Both the position numbers and the translations under genes were made by a program. From positions 20,564 through 84,563 of the forward strand of contig JAOTWB010000008.1 of assembly GCA_029863125.1 (NCBI GenBank): a DNA stretch of 64,000 bases, read 5' to 3'. The notes under the pieces were generated by a model, which was not told the origin of the DNA, did no database searches, and worked only from the letters and a program-made list of their open reading frames with translations. Below are positions 56,288 through 64,000 of this stretch, piece by piece (positions within the stretch are counted from its first letter, which is position 1; each line of letters starts with the position of its first letter). Source of the stretch: Gammaproteobacteria bacterium (lineage in GTDB: Bacteria; Pseudomonadota; Gammaproteobacteria; Steroidobacterales; Woeseiaceae).

Positions 56288-58081
56288 CTACAGTCGTGCT
56301 TCGATCCAGCGATCGATCTTGGCCTCCAGCATCGACAGCGGCATGGCTCCGTCCATTAGCACCTGCGTGTGGAAATCCTTGACGTCAAAGCTGTCGCCAA
56401 GTCGGACTTGTGCGTTATCGCGTATCGCGCGAATCTTGATCTGACCCACTTTGTAGGCCAGCGCCTGCCCGGGAATTGCCATGAACCGCTCGGCTTCCGA
56501 GACGGCACGCGCCTCGGCCACGGCGGAATTCGCGTACATGTAGTCGAGCACCTGCTGGCGCGTCCAGCCTTTGGCGTGTATGCCCGTATCGACTACCAGG
56601 CGAATAGCTCGCCAAAGCTCGGCGTTCAGGCTGCCAAAATACTGGTAGGGATCCGTGTAGACGCCGAGTTCCTTGCCGAGCGACTCCGCGTAGAGCCCCC
56701 AGCCTTCCGAGAAAGCGGTAAAGCCACCGTAACGGCGAAACTCCGGCAACGACTCATTCTCACGCTGAAGCATGATCTGGAAGTGGTGGCCCGGAATCGC
56801 CTCATGCAGGAACAGCGACTCCATCGCCCAATTCGGGCGTGCCCTGAGGTCATAGGCGTTGGCGTAAAATACACCAGGCCGTGAGCCGTCCGCCGTTCCT
56901 GCCATGTAAGAACCGCCGGGCGCCGATCGCTCGCGAAACGGTTCTACGCGACGAACCTCGAACGCAGTATTCGGAAATATTTCGAACAGGTATTTCGACA
57001 GATCGCTGATGCGTTCCGTCATGTCACGATATCCCTGGATCAACTGCTCCGCGTCGTCGAAGAAGAACTGCTCGTCCGTATTGACGAACTCGAAAAAGTC
57101 CTTGAGGCTGCCCTCGAACCCGACTTCTTCCATGACGCCCCGAATCGCATCGTGAAGTCGTGCAACCTCGTCCAGGCCGAGCTGGTGAATCTCATCAGGC
57201 GTCATATCGGTGGTCGTGCGGACACGCACCAGGTAGGCATACCATTCTTCGCCGCTCGGCAGCGCATAGAGTCCGACGGTCTCGCGAGCCGCAGCAAGAT
57301 ATTCGTCGCCGATGAAATTATCGAGTCGCTCGTAGGCGGGAACGATCGTGTTACTGATCTTGTCCGCATAAGCAGCGCTCAGTCGCTCACGGTCCGCATC
57401 GCCGAAGTCATCAGGCATGTTACGAATCGGCGTATAAAAACTGCTGTCCTTGGGATCGTCGACAAACTGCGATTCAAGCTGCGGCACGAGTTTTTCCATC
57501 AGTATGCGCGGCTGAACGATGCCCTTGCGCATGCCTTCTTTCATGTTTGTAATAACCTGGTCGACATTTACCGCGAACTGGTCGGCGCGGCTCAGGAAAT
57601 CGTCGTAGTCCTTAACCGTTTTGAAAGGATGCGCGCTGGCGCCACTGCCTAGCTGCACGAAGAAGCTCGTCAGCGAATAGAACTGGTTAATCGGCTGCAG
57701 ATGCGAGGGAAACTGATCGCCTTCCAGCGATTGTTCGCGGTTGATCCTGAACAGGTCATAGCTGAGCTGGTCCTGGTAGTCGAGTTGCTGCCGATCGATT
57801 GCCAGCAGCCGCTCAAGGAACTCCTCGTCCATCGCGGTCGCTGCGGCACGATACTCGGGGCTATTCGTATTTGCCATGCGATCGTTGTATCGATAGTCAC
57901 CGATAAAGGACGCCGTAATCGGGTTCATTTCGAGATCGCGCTCGAAATACTCGTCGAACAAGGCATGTAGCGTGGCCGATGGATCGGCTGGAGTTTGCTC
58001 GCTTGCGGCCCGGTCCTGTGGGCCGCCGCACGCGGCAACCAGCAGAACCGCAGCCAGCGCGGCTGAGGCAGTCAGCTTCAT
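56288..58081 (-). CDS. DUF885 lipoprotein, predicted zinc metallopeptidase
   Basis: The 597-residue lipoprotein has lipobox LVAAC-GG (Cys18). It is a DUF885 family protein with the HEAIPGHHFQ zinc/catalytic motif near residue 427 and other conserved stretches: FIGDYRYNDRMAN, EGWGLYAESLGKELG, and near the C-terminus DFHTQVLMDGAMPLSMLEAKIDRWI. Family members behave like M3/gluzincin-type peptidases on peptides in the periplasm. It starts 22 bases after the DUF1501 gene and may belong to the same transcript. Usual length. Confidence 0.92.
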   Translation of the reverse strand: MKLTASAALAAVLLVAACGGPQDRAASEQTPADPSATLHALFDEYFERDLEMNPITASFIGDYRYNDRMANTNSPEYRAAATAMDEEFLERLLAIDRQQLDYQDQLSYDLFRINREQSLEGDQFPSHLQPINQFYSLTSFFVQLGSGASAHPFKTVKDYDDFLSRADQFAVNVDQVITNMKEGMRKGIVQPRILMEKLVPQLESQFVDDPKDSSFYTPIRNMPDDFGDADRERLSAAYADKISNTIVPAYERLDNFIGDEYLAAARETVGLYALPSGEEWYAYLVRVRTTTDMTPDEIHQLGLDEVARLHDAIRGVMEEVGFEGSLKDFFEFVNTDEQFFFDDAEQLIQGYRDMTERISDLSKYLFEIFPNTAFEVRRVEPFRERSAPGGSYMAGTADGSRPGVFYANAYDLRARPNWAMESLFLHEAIPGHHFQIMLQRENESLPEFRRYGGFTAFSEGWGLYAESLGKELGVYTDPYQYFGSLNAELWRAIRLVVDTGIHAKGWTRQQVLDYMYANSAVAEARAVSEAERFMAIPGQALAYKVGQIKIRAIRDNAQVRLGDSFDVKDFHTQVLMDGAMPLSMLEAKIDRWIEARL

Positions 58082-58103
58082 TGCGGGAGATCCTGGTTTC
58101 GAA

Positions 58104-59480
58104 TCAGGCGATCATAAACCCTAGGTCCCGCTGCGCAAAATTCCCGAGGTTCGGCGCCACGACATCGAGATCGATATCAGCGATTCCGAACCACCTGGCG
58201 AGCGTCGCCGCGTACTGATCCGCGGACGTTGACGGAATCATCCGACCACCGCCGACGTCTTCCGGGCCACCGATTTCGAGCAACGGGAAGCTGCCGTAAA
58301 GTTCCTGGCCGTTGACGGCGCCGCCGACGACCAGCTGGTTGCCGCCCCAGGCGTGATCCGTGCCGTCACCGTTCGACGTCAGGGTGCGGCCGAAGTCCGA
58401 TTGCGTGAACGTCGTGACGGCATCGGCAACGCCCAGCTCGACCGTCGCTTCATGAAACGCCGAGATTGCATCGCTGATACCGCCAAGAAGTCCGGGCTGA
58501 TCGTCATTCTGGTTGTCGTGCGAGTCGAAGCCGCCGGCCGCGACGAAGAACACCTGGCGTTTCATCTGCAGCCGGTCGCGAACGGCGATCAGCCGCGCGA
58601 CAGTTTCGAGCTGCAGCCCGAGCTGCGACGGCGGGAACACTGCATTGATCGGCTGCGCAGATTCTATAGCGGCTGTCACGGTATCCGCAGCATTGATCGC
58701 GCGCCGCTGGACTTCGACAAAACCGCGCTCGTAAACGCTGCCATACCGGGCTTCAACGACGCGCCGAAACGCTGCGCGCTGCTGGAACAGTATGCTGTCC
58801 GGATCCGTCGAAAAGCCCTCAAACTGGATCGGCCCACCCGGCCCCATTACGTACGCGACGGTCTCGTCAGCCGACTGAAACAGGTTGGCGCCGAACAGCG
58901 ACGCGTTGGTCGCCATCTGCTGCTCCGTGACGCCGCTGCGAATCAGGTCCGCCATGCGTCCGGCCCAGCCGGTCTTGCTCGGCACGTTGCCGCGCAAGGA
59001 GGTCCACTGGTCCTGCTGGTCGTTGTGTGAGAACAGCTGCGGGGGAAGTGTCACCAAACCATTCATGTACTGGTCTTTGGTCGTCGGTTCGACGAGCGGC
59101 CCCACGTTGGTCACGAACGCCGCATCGCCCGATTCGAACAGCCCCCTGATACCGCCCATTCCGTCGATACCGCCCATCGACGGGTGCAGGCCGAAATCCG
59201 GCGTTTGCACAGAAGCCGGCGTGATCTCGAGCAGTTCGTTCTGCGGTATCGCGAGATTCTGTCGTGACAGCGCGTACGCCTGGTACTCTGCCGGCGTGTT
59301 CGGCACCAGCATGTTGAACGAGTCGTTGCCGCCAAACAAAAACACGCAAACCAGCGCCCGATAGTCGTCGAATGGCCCGGCCGTGCCAACGACCTGCGAA
59401 TACGCGAGGCCCGGCGTCGCGGCGAACACGGCGGCTGCACCGCTGGTTTTCAGGAAATCACGTCGATTGAGGGTTTTCAT
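58104..59480 (-). CDS. Tat-exported DUF1501 protein
   Basis: The 458-residue protein has a twin-arginine signal MKTLNRRDFLKTSGAAAVFAATPGLA. DUF1501 proteins have a sulfatase/alkaline-phosphatase-like fold. Conserved stretches are LVCVFLFGGNDSFNMLVPN, WAGRMADLI, GFDSHDNQ and TTFTQSDFGRTLTSNGDGTDHAWGGNQLVVGG. It ends with a typical oxidised-fold C-terminus. It follows the DUF1800 gene by 17 bases on the same strand; DUF1800/DUF1501 pairs recur in many bacteria but have no established function. ATG 59480 is chosen as it gives the Tat signal. Confidence 0.92.
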   Translation of the reverse strand: MKTLNRRDFLKTSGAAAVFAATPGLAYSQVVGTAGPFDDYRALVCVFLFGGNDSFNMLVPNTPAEYQAYALSRQNLAIPQNELLEITPASVQTPDFGLHPSMGGIDGMGGIRGLFESGDAAFVTNVGPLVEPTTKDQYMNGLVTLPPQLFSHNDQQDQWTSLRGNVPSKTGWAGRMADLIRSGVTEQQMATNASLFGANLFQSADETVAYVMGPGGPIQFEGFSTDPDSILFQQRAAFRRVVEARYGSVYERGFVEVQRRAINAADTVTAAIESAQPINAVFPPSQLGLQLETVARLIAVRDRLQMKRQVFFVAAGGFDSHDNQNDDQPGLLGGISDAISAFHEATVELGVADAVTTFTQSDFGRTLTSNGDGTDHAWGGNQLVVGGAVNGQELYGSFPLLEIGGPEDVGGGRMIPSTSADQYAATLARWFGIADIDLDVVAPNLGNFAQRDLGFMIA

Positions 59481-59497
59481 TTCGTTCTCCCCGGCCA

Positions 59498-61132
59498 CTA
59501 GCGCTGGTACGCGTATTCCGGTGACGTCACAACAAAGTAGATCGTCTCTGCGGCACGAAAGGCCGTATCGGTTTCCGGAATGCGCTCGACCATTCCCGCA
59601 ATCTCGGCCCTGAGTGTTTCGCTGATTTCGCCACCCAGCAATTTCCCGGCGACCATATCGATCAGCGCATTCGTATTTCCGGCGACCGTCATCTCTTCCT
59701 CGAAATCGATGAACACATCATCATCTCCGCGATCGGTAGCCAGCGAATTCAGCACGAAACACTGCAATAACATCAGGTTCGTGAACAGGGTGTTCTGATA
59801 TTCGGTCGCAATTTCCAGTTCCGGCGCGACCAGGCTGCTGTCCCGAATCTCTCCCGGTGGTGCGTAGAACGGGCTGAAGAAATTGAAAACCGAAGGCGAC
59901 TGCAGCGGACCCTGGCCGAAAAGAATGTAGGCGGCGTTCAGCGGAAAACGACCGCTGTTCGAGGTCGCGTCGTAGGCTTTCCACAGCTGTGTGACGCGCA
60001 GCAGCGGCTCCTTCAGCTTGCCGTCAATTTCCATGGCCAGTGCAGGGTGCGCTTCATCATCGAGCAGGATCGCTTTCACGACTGCGCCGAGATCGCCGCG
60101 CACGCCCGAGCCATTGTTGTTGAACACCTCGGCCACGCGCCGTACATAGCCAGGCGACGGATTGCTCGTAACCAGGCGTTGGATCAGCCTGATCGCGATA
60201 AAAGGCGCAACGTTCGGGTGATTGAAAATATTGTCGAGGGCGTCGCTGAGGTCCTTCTCTCCGCTTTGCCCTTCCGGCAAAACCTCACCGCCGAGCAAGG
60301 TCTTGCTGCCCGGGTCGTGAAACTCCGGATAAAGCTGCATCGGGATGACCTGGTTGAATCGCGTTGGTCGCGCCTGGCGAAAACCCGGCGCACCGGCGAA
60401 CGTCCAGCCCGTGTACACGTGCGCAAACCCTTCGATAATGCCCTGGCTATAGGTGGGAATCGGTTTTCCCTGCCCGTCCAGTCTCTCGCTGCCGTCGATA
60501 TTGAGCTCGACCAGTCCGATGGAGAACAGCTGCATGACCTCGCGCGCGTAGTTTTCATCGGGCCGGATATTATTGACCGGGTCGGGCTTTTCATTGCCGA
60601 GCATGCTCAGGTAAACGCCCATCGCCGGATGCAGCGTGACTTCCTCGAGCAGATCGCGGTAGTTGCCGAACGCATTCTGCACGAGCATATCGTAGTAGTC
60701 GGCCACGGCGAACGGCAGGTTGCCGAGTGCGCCCAGCTGTGACACGACCATGATCTCTGACAGCGCGAAAGCGACTCTTTGACGCAGCTGGTCTTCGCCG
60801 TACAACGCATTGCGGAACCAGATATCGACCCGGTCTGCGTGCAGCTGGAAAGGGAACTGTGGCGGCGGCAGCGCCTGCAGATGCGGCAATTGCAGCGAGG
60901 CCGGTTTTTGCATCTGGTCGTTGATCCAGTTTTCCCGACGCATGGAAATAACGGTCTGCGCCTCTGCCTCGGTCGCTCCGAAGGACGCCTGGTTGAGGAA
61001 CTGGTATGCCTCGGCCTTGCTCATCGGCGGTGGTGGAGGCGGTGGCGATGGTGGCGATGTTCCGTCGCCTCCGCAGCCGGCAAGCCCCAGCATCAGCGAG
61101 GCCACAATTGATAACAGACGATTCATGCTCAT
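59498..61132 (-). CDS. DUF1800 lipoprotein
   Basis: The 544-residue protein has a lipobox (MLGLAGC-GGDG), a Pro-rich linker (residues about 27-37) and a DUF1800 domain from about residue 38 to the end. Landmarks are EAYQFLNQASFGATEAEAQTV, RQRVAFALSEIMVVS, DPVNNIRPDENYAREVMQLFSIGLVELN, GFAHVYTGWTFAG, HPNVAPFIAIRLIQRLVTSNPSPGYV and LFGQGPLQSPSVFNFFSPFYAPPG. It is normally coupled to DUF1501 partners, as here. The function of the pair is unknown; export of both to the envelope suggests joint action there. Confidence 0.93.
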   Translation of the reverse strand: MSMNRLLSIVASLMLGLAGCGGDGTSPPSPPPPPPPMSKAEAYQFLNQASFGATEAEAQTVISMRRENWINDQMQKPASLQLPHLQALPPPQFPFQLHADRVDIWFRNALYGEDQLRQRVAFALSEIMVVSQLGALGNLPFAVADYYDMLVQNAFGNYRDLLEEVTLHPAMGVYLSMLGNEKPDPVNNIRPDENYAREVMQLFSIGLVELNIDGSERLDGQGKPIPTYSQGIIEGFAHVYTGWTFAGAPGFRQARPTRFNQVIPMQLYPEFHDPGSKTLLGGEVLPEGQSGEKDLSDALDNIFNHPNVAPFIAIRLIQRLVTSNPSPGYVRRVAEVFNNNGSGVRGDLGAVVKAILLDDEAHPALAMEIDGKLKEPLLRVTQLWKAYDATSNSGRFPLNAAYILFGQGPLQSPSVFNFFSPFYAPPGEIRDSSLVAPELEIATEYQNTLFTNLMLLQCFVLNSLATDRGDDDVFIDFEEEMTVAGNTNALIDMVAGKLLGGEISETLRAEIAGMVERIPETDTAFRAAETIYFVVTSPEYAYQR

Positions 61133-61181
61133 AGTCTTGCCCCGTTGTCTCGCCGGTTCGAGGAACTGCGTTCCGTTACGC

Positions 61182-61598
61182 CTATTTGCCGTGTACGGAC
61201 TCGAGGTAGCTTATCTGCTCGGCTGTCAGCAGGTTCTTGAGCCTCACCAGCATGGCCATCTGCTTCTTCTTGACCTGGTTTTCGGCCAGCAGTGCCATAT
61301 CGGCGTACTCGAGTACGCGCTGTTCGTCGATCGGCATCTTGTCGAGCTCCAGCATCAGCGCCTGGTAGGCCTCCTGCATGTCCCACTCGTGCTCGGCGAC
61401 CCCCGACTGTACTTCGACGACCGCAGCCCTGATCTGCGTGAACTGCGCCTTACTCAGATCAAGCTCTGCCTTGTGTTCCAGGATAATATTGGGCGGAAAC
61501 AGCTTGCCCTTGAACACATCATCCTTTGGTCCTGCTGCGAACGCCGAACCCGCCGCTAAAGTGACCGCGGCCAGCGCTAAACAAAGTCCCTTTCTCAT
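61182..61598 (-). CDS. Spy/CpxP/CnrX-like periplasmic helical protein
   Basis: The 138-residue protein has a signal peptide (ending SAFA-A) and a four-helix LTxxQ-fold domain: LDLSKAQFTQIRAAVVEVQSGVAEHEWDMQEAYQALMLELDKM, VLEYADMALLAENQVKKKQMAMLVRLKNLLTAEQISYL. The C-terminal LTAEQ matches Spy/ZraP/CnrX-type proteins (periplasmic chaperone or metal sensor). It is translated with the anti-sigma gene (4-base overlap), so a sensor role as CnrX has toward CnrY/CnrH is the best guess. Confidence 0.85.
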   Translation of the reverse strand: MRKGLCLALAAVTLAAGSAFAAGPKDDVFKGKLFPPNIILEHKAELDLSKAQFTQIRAAVVEVQSGVAEHEWDMQEAYQALMLELDKMPIDEQRVLEYADMALLAENQVKKKQMAMLVRLKNLLTAEQISYLESVHGK

Positions 61599-61957
61599 AA
61601 CAACGCACCTCCATAGGTTTCGGTTGACTCGATGAGCACCGGAATTTCCTCATATATGTCAAATCGATGTTCGGGCAGCAGGCCATCGCTGGGCGCGGAC
61701 CAGCTCGTGGTCCCCAAAAGTTCCTCTGCGTCGATGAACTGCAGCTCGACCCCCCGCTGCACAAGCAAACCAAAGGCGAATACGGCAGCTGCCGCAGCTG
61801 CCGCCGACCCGACGATGGCTCGCCGCCGCCTTCGCATCGTTCGGGCCCGCACCGTCGCGGCCGCCCAAACGCTGCCGAACGGTGGCACGTGGCCGCTGTC
61901 CACTTTATCCTGCGCGTTGCGTAACGCGTCGCGCAGCTCCGTGTCGGAATCAGTCAT
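61595..61957 (-). CDS. Small single-span anti-sigma-like membrane protein
   Basis: The 120-residue protein starts with a cytoplasmic segment (1-45; ELRDALRNAQDKVDSGHVPPFGSVWAAA), a basic patch (RTMRRRRR), one transmembrane helix (about 47-68, IVGSAAAAAAAVFAFGLLV) and a short periplasmic tail. There is no zinc-binding HxxxCxxC anti-sigma motif. Position between an ECF sigma gene (8-base overlap) and a Spy-like gene (4-base overlap) indicates a CnrY-like anti-sigma factor, but identification rests on context. Confidence 0.75.
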   Translation of the reverse strand: MTDSDTELRDALRNAQDKVDSGHVPPFGSVWAAATVRARTMRRRRRAIVGSAAAAAAAVFAFGLLVQRGVELQFIDAEELLGTTSWSAPSDGLLPEHRFDIYEEIPVLIESTETYGGALL

Positions 61958-62480
61958 CGCACCCTGCTCCTTTATTGCTTAGCTTCGTCTTCAGTGTCTT
62001 TTTCGCCCGGTCGTAGTGAGCCCTTCCGGTCCCGACACTAACCCCCATTACGCCGGCGGCCGCTTCGATCGTCATGTCGCGGCAAAAAACGAGTTCGACA
62101 ATGTCGCGCTGTCGCTGCGGCAGTTCCTGCACCGCTTTCCACAAAGCCGCGCTTTCATTCGGCTCGATCGGCTGAACGGCCTCTGCGACCGCTTCCGTAC
62201 TCGCCGCCTGAACCAGCCGCAGCCGTGACGCAATACGCCTGTAGCGACTGCGCGCGAGATTTTGCACGACCGAAAATACAAACGTTTTCAGCGACGACCT
62301 GTTGTCGAAACGCGCCTTGCCAGTTAACAATTCAACATAGACCTGCTGCACGAGATCCTCCGCAACGGACGAATCGTAATCCGAGCGGGAGAGGGCCCAG
62401 CCGAATACCTGGCCGTGTATGGCTTCCAGTGCCGATCGAGATACGTGCGGGTTCTTGTCCAGGACATCACTGTCTCTCAT
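61950..62480 (-). CDS. ECF sigma factor of the Spy-like/DUF1800 operon
   Basis: The 176-residue sigma factor has region 2 (about 26-85: GWALSRSDYDSSVAEDLVQQVYVELLTGKARFDNRSSLKTFVFSVVQNLARSRYRR in outline) and region 4 (about 115-165: ALWKAVQELPQRQRDIVELVFCRDMTIEAAAGVMGVSVGTGRAHYDRAKKTL) HTH. ATG 62480 follows GGGAGGGGGT at 3-base spacing and is preferred to an in-frame start at 62528. It is the first gene of the operon reading sigma, anti-sigma, Spy-like, DUF1800, DUF1501. The sheath gene stops 69 bases upstream on the same strand. Confidence 0.92.
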   Translation of the reverse strand: MRDSDVLDKNPHVSRSALEAIHGQVFGWALSRSDYDSSVAEDLVQQVYVELLTGKARFDNRSSLKTFVFSVVQNLARSRYRRIASRLRLVQAASTEAVAEAVQPIEPNESAALWKAVQELPQRQRDIVELVFCRDMTIEAAAGVMGVSVGTGRAHYDRAKKTLKTKLSNKGAGCDD

Positions 62481-62549
62481 ACCCCCTCCCGATTGATTGG
62501 TGGCATGAGACCGATGCTTGTATGACACGGCGTGGATGCGTGGTGACTA

Positions 62550-64000
62550 TTATGTCAAGTGCAGTGACGTCGTTTCGGGCGAATCTTCGATTGACGGCGC
62601 GAAGGCCGTGCTGCCAACGCGACAGCCGGCGGGCGTCAGGTGCAGGGTCAGCGAAATAGGATGGTCGCTTCCGGTTGGATGGAACACCAGCAATATCGTT
62701 ACGCCGTGCTGTTCGCTGTCCGCACGATAGCTGGCCTCGGTGTCGCACTGCACCACAAAACGCTCGTCGGCGAACGCGCCGAGGTCTGCAAGGCCATAAA
62801 GATAGGTGAGCACCTGGGCACGTATGCGTCTTGCGACCGTCGCAATGTCCGGCTCGAAGACAGCCCACCGCGCTGCAGAAGCGATTGAATTGACAATTTG
62901 CAGGCAAAAGCGGCGCACCGATAGGCTCGCGTATGCTCGACGTGCCTCCGAGCCGCGCCCCATGGTTACCGAACCAATCAGTCGCGCCCGGCCCGCAGGG
63001 CCTTTTGCAAGGACGTTAAGCCCGGCGCGATTCAACAGCTGCCGGTCTCCCCGATCAACGTCGACCGCGGGAACGAGCTTGCGGCGGAACCCCATGCCCT
63101 GCTGATCAAGGTCCTGCCAGGGACCGTGGGTTCGGTCCTGCTTGCAGAGTAAACCGGCAATCGCACCACCGGCCGGCCTCGACGGCTCGTCCGGCCCCCT
63201 GCGCTGCAGCACCCGCGGGAAGTAGCCGAGCATGTTTGGGCTCGCGTAACCCATTTCCCGAACTCCGTGTACCGCGTCTTCCGCGGTCGCCCACTCTGAT
63301 CTCGGGTCGACAATCAGCATTGCGCCACGGTGCCGACAGTAGAGTTCGGCCGCGAGAATTGCGGCGGGCCCTGCGTCAGTGCTTTTTCCAGTCGGCGGCA
63401 GATACAGCACATCGAAGCTCTCGACGTTTTCGAGCGCGAACAGTCCCGTACGCGCCTTGCGGGAGCCAATCAGATCATAGTCCGTCAGCTCGGTACCGTC
63501 TGTCCCGGCCTGAGTGGCGTCGACGTACGACGACTCGAATCGCCTGCCTTGCCTCAAGGTCGGCTCCGGTCTGTGCGCCGCATACGGTTGCTCGAGATGC
63601 GCCAGCGTCGAAGTCAGCAAGGCATCGCCAACAAAATTCTCGGCCTCTTCCTTGTACGACACCTTCTTGTAGAGTTCCTGGTCTACGACGAGACCGGTCG
63701 CCGGGCTGACCCGCTGTAAGGTGAGATTAAAAAGCTCATTATCGTCGATACCGTCATAGTCCACGGCGGCACGAATATACTCGGTCGATCCGGGTTCGAG
63801 CGCGCGCAGCACCACTGCCGTACCGCTCGCCGGTAAACAGATCATCGCACCGCGTGCGTTGTTCGCGACGCGCACGACATACAGTCGCCGACCGCCATGT
63901 TCAAAGAATTGATTTACGGCCGGACCGAGACTCGAGCGCGACCAGATATCGCCGAAGCGGCGGCGAAACTCACCAAAATTTTTGAGCAGCACCGGCGAAT
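62550..64000 (-). CDS. Contractile tail sheath protein, 5'-truncated by window edge
   Basis: At least 483 residues are visible and the frame is open to the window end. The N-terminal visible part SPVLLKNFGEFRRRFGDIWSRS and AVNQFFEHGGRRLYVVRVAN is the standard phage/CIS sheath entry region. The central region has FDVLYLPP and RHRGAMLIVDPRSEWATAEDA. The conserved C-terminal sheath core then follows: PAGGAIAGLLCKQDRTHGPWQDLDQQG, LNRAGLNVLAKGPAGRARLIGSVTMG and YASLSVRRFCLQIVNSIASAARWAVFEPD. This belongs to the phage-like sheath family rather than T6SS TssC. It indicates a prophage tail, tailocin or extracellular contractile injection system extending to the right. Confidence 0.88.
   Translation of the reverse strand, partial: SPVLLKNFGEFRRRFGDIWSRSSLGPAVNQFFEHGGRRLYVVRVANNARGAMICLPASGTAVVLRALEPGSTEYIRAAVDYDGIDDNELFNLTLQRVSPATGLVVDQELYKKVSYKEEAENFVGDALLTSTLAHLEQPYAAHRPEPTLRQGRRFESSYVDATQAGTDGTELTDYDLIGSRKARTGLFALENVESFDVLYLPPTGKSTDAGPAAILAAELYCRHRGAMLIVDPRSEWATAEDAVHGVREMGYASPNMLGYFPRVLQRRGPDEPSRPAGGAIAGLLCKQDRTHGPWQDLDQQGMGFRRKLVPAVDVDRGDRQLLNRAGLNVLAKGPAGRARLIGSVTMGRGSEARRAYASLSVRRFCLQIVNSIASAARWAVFEPDIATVARRIRAQVLTYLYGLADLGAFADERFVVQCDTEASYRADSEQHGVTILLVFHPTGSDHPISLTLHLTPAGCRVGSTAFAPSIEDSPETTSLHLT

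Noticed and set aside
62550..64000. Type VI secretion sheath (TssB/TssC)
   Set aside because: The visible motifs fit the phage/eCIS-type sheath core; no TssB-like or TssC-specific motif is seen.

Overview
The window is high-GC, densely coding chromosomal DNA of a gammaproteobacterium. This rests on a fis gene behind dusB, the block dsbD - (aroQ) - accB - accC - prmA - zinc-ribbon gene - dusB - fis - purH - purD (as I remember it, the order found in Pseudomonas), the rhlB / trxA-rho divergent locus, and yrfG, cysQ, plsB and trhO homologues. GC content, ECF sigma factors, TonB receptors and DUF1501/DUF1800 genes fit an environmental, probably marine or soil, lineage outside the enterics. The family cannot be fixed from sequence alone. 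I see no rRNA, tRNA, CRISPR array, IS element or integrase.

Layout. 1-2.1 kb: msrP (cut by the left edge) and msrQ, then a convergent small HTH regulator/membrane-protein pair. 2.2-8.5 kb is a protein-homeostasis region: two different Hsp20 chaperones flanking a MscS-related multi-helix membrane protein, a VOC/outer-membrane-protein pair, and groES-groEL under a perfect CIRCE operator. 8.7-22.2 kb is the housekeeping block: a DsbD with a duplicated periplasmic domain, a TlpA-like thioredoxin, a broken aroQ remnant, accB-accC-prmA, a DUF3426 protein, dusB-fis, purH-purD and moeA. 22.2-25.1 kb: beta-carbonic anhydrase, a GFA-fold protein and three small proteins of unknown role. 25.1-29.05 kb is an ECF sigma / FecR / TonB-receptor signalling operon. 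29.2-34.4 kb: rho with a long basic N-terminal extension, trxA, rhlB, yrfG, cysQ and a YdcH-like protein.

34.4-47.3 kb is a copper/silver defence region: a CopA-type P-type ATPase diverging from a multicopper oxidase lipoprotein with a large extra N-terminal domain, a DUF5676 membrane protein, and an operon for a CusCBA-type RND pump that also carries a His-rich cytochrome c and perhaps an NTF2-fold protein. A Cys/His-rich exported protein lies just upstream of the pump genes. 47.3-56.2 kb: trhO, plsB, an alanine-rich lipoprotein, an alpha/beta hydrolase, a fused double DsbA-fold protein, an alkyltransferase-like DNA-repair protein and two adjacent membrane GTPases. 56.3-62.5 kb: a DUF885 lipoprotein peptidase, then an operon of ECF sigma - anti-sigma - Spy/CnrX-like periplasmic protein - DUF1800 lipoprotein - Tat-exported DUF1501 protein. 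The right edge (62.55-64.0 kb) holds the 3' part of a contractile tail-sheath gene, the only visible member of what should be a phage-tail-like or extracellular contractile injection cluster beyond the window.

Most notable: the sigma / anti-sigma / Spy-like / DUF1800 / DUF1501 module beside the sheath gene; the aroQ gene destroyed by an internal deletion at a GCGCGA microhomology; the doubled DsbD alpha domain; the multicopper oxidase fusion inside the copper region; and the FecR protein that appears to carry its own STN-like domain opposite an STN-bearing receptor.
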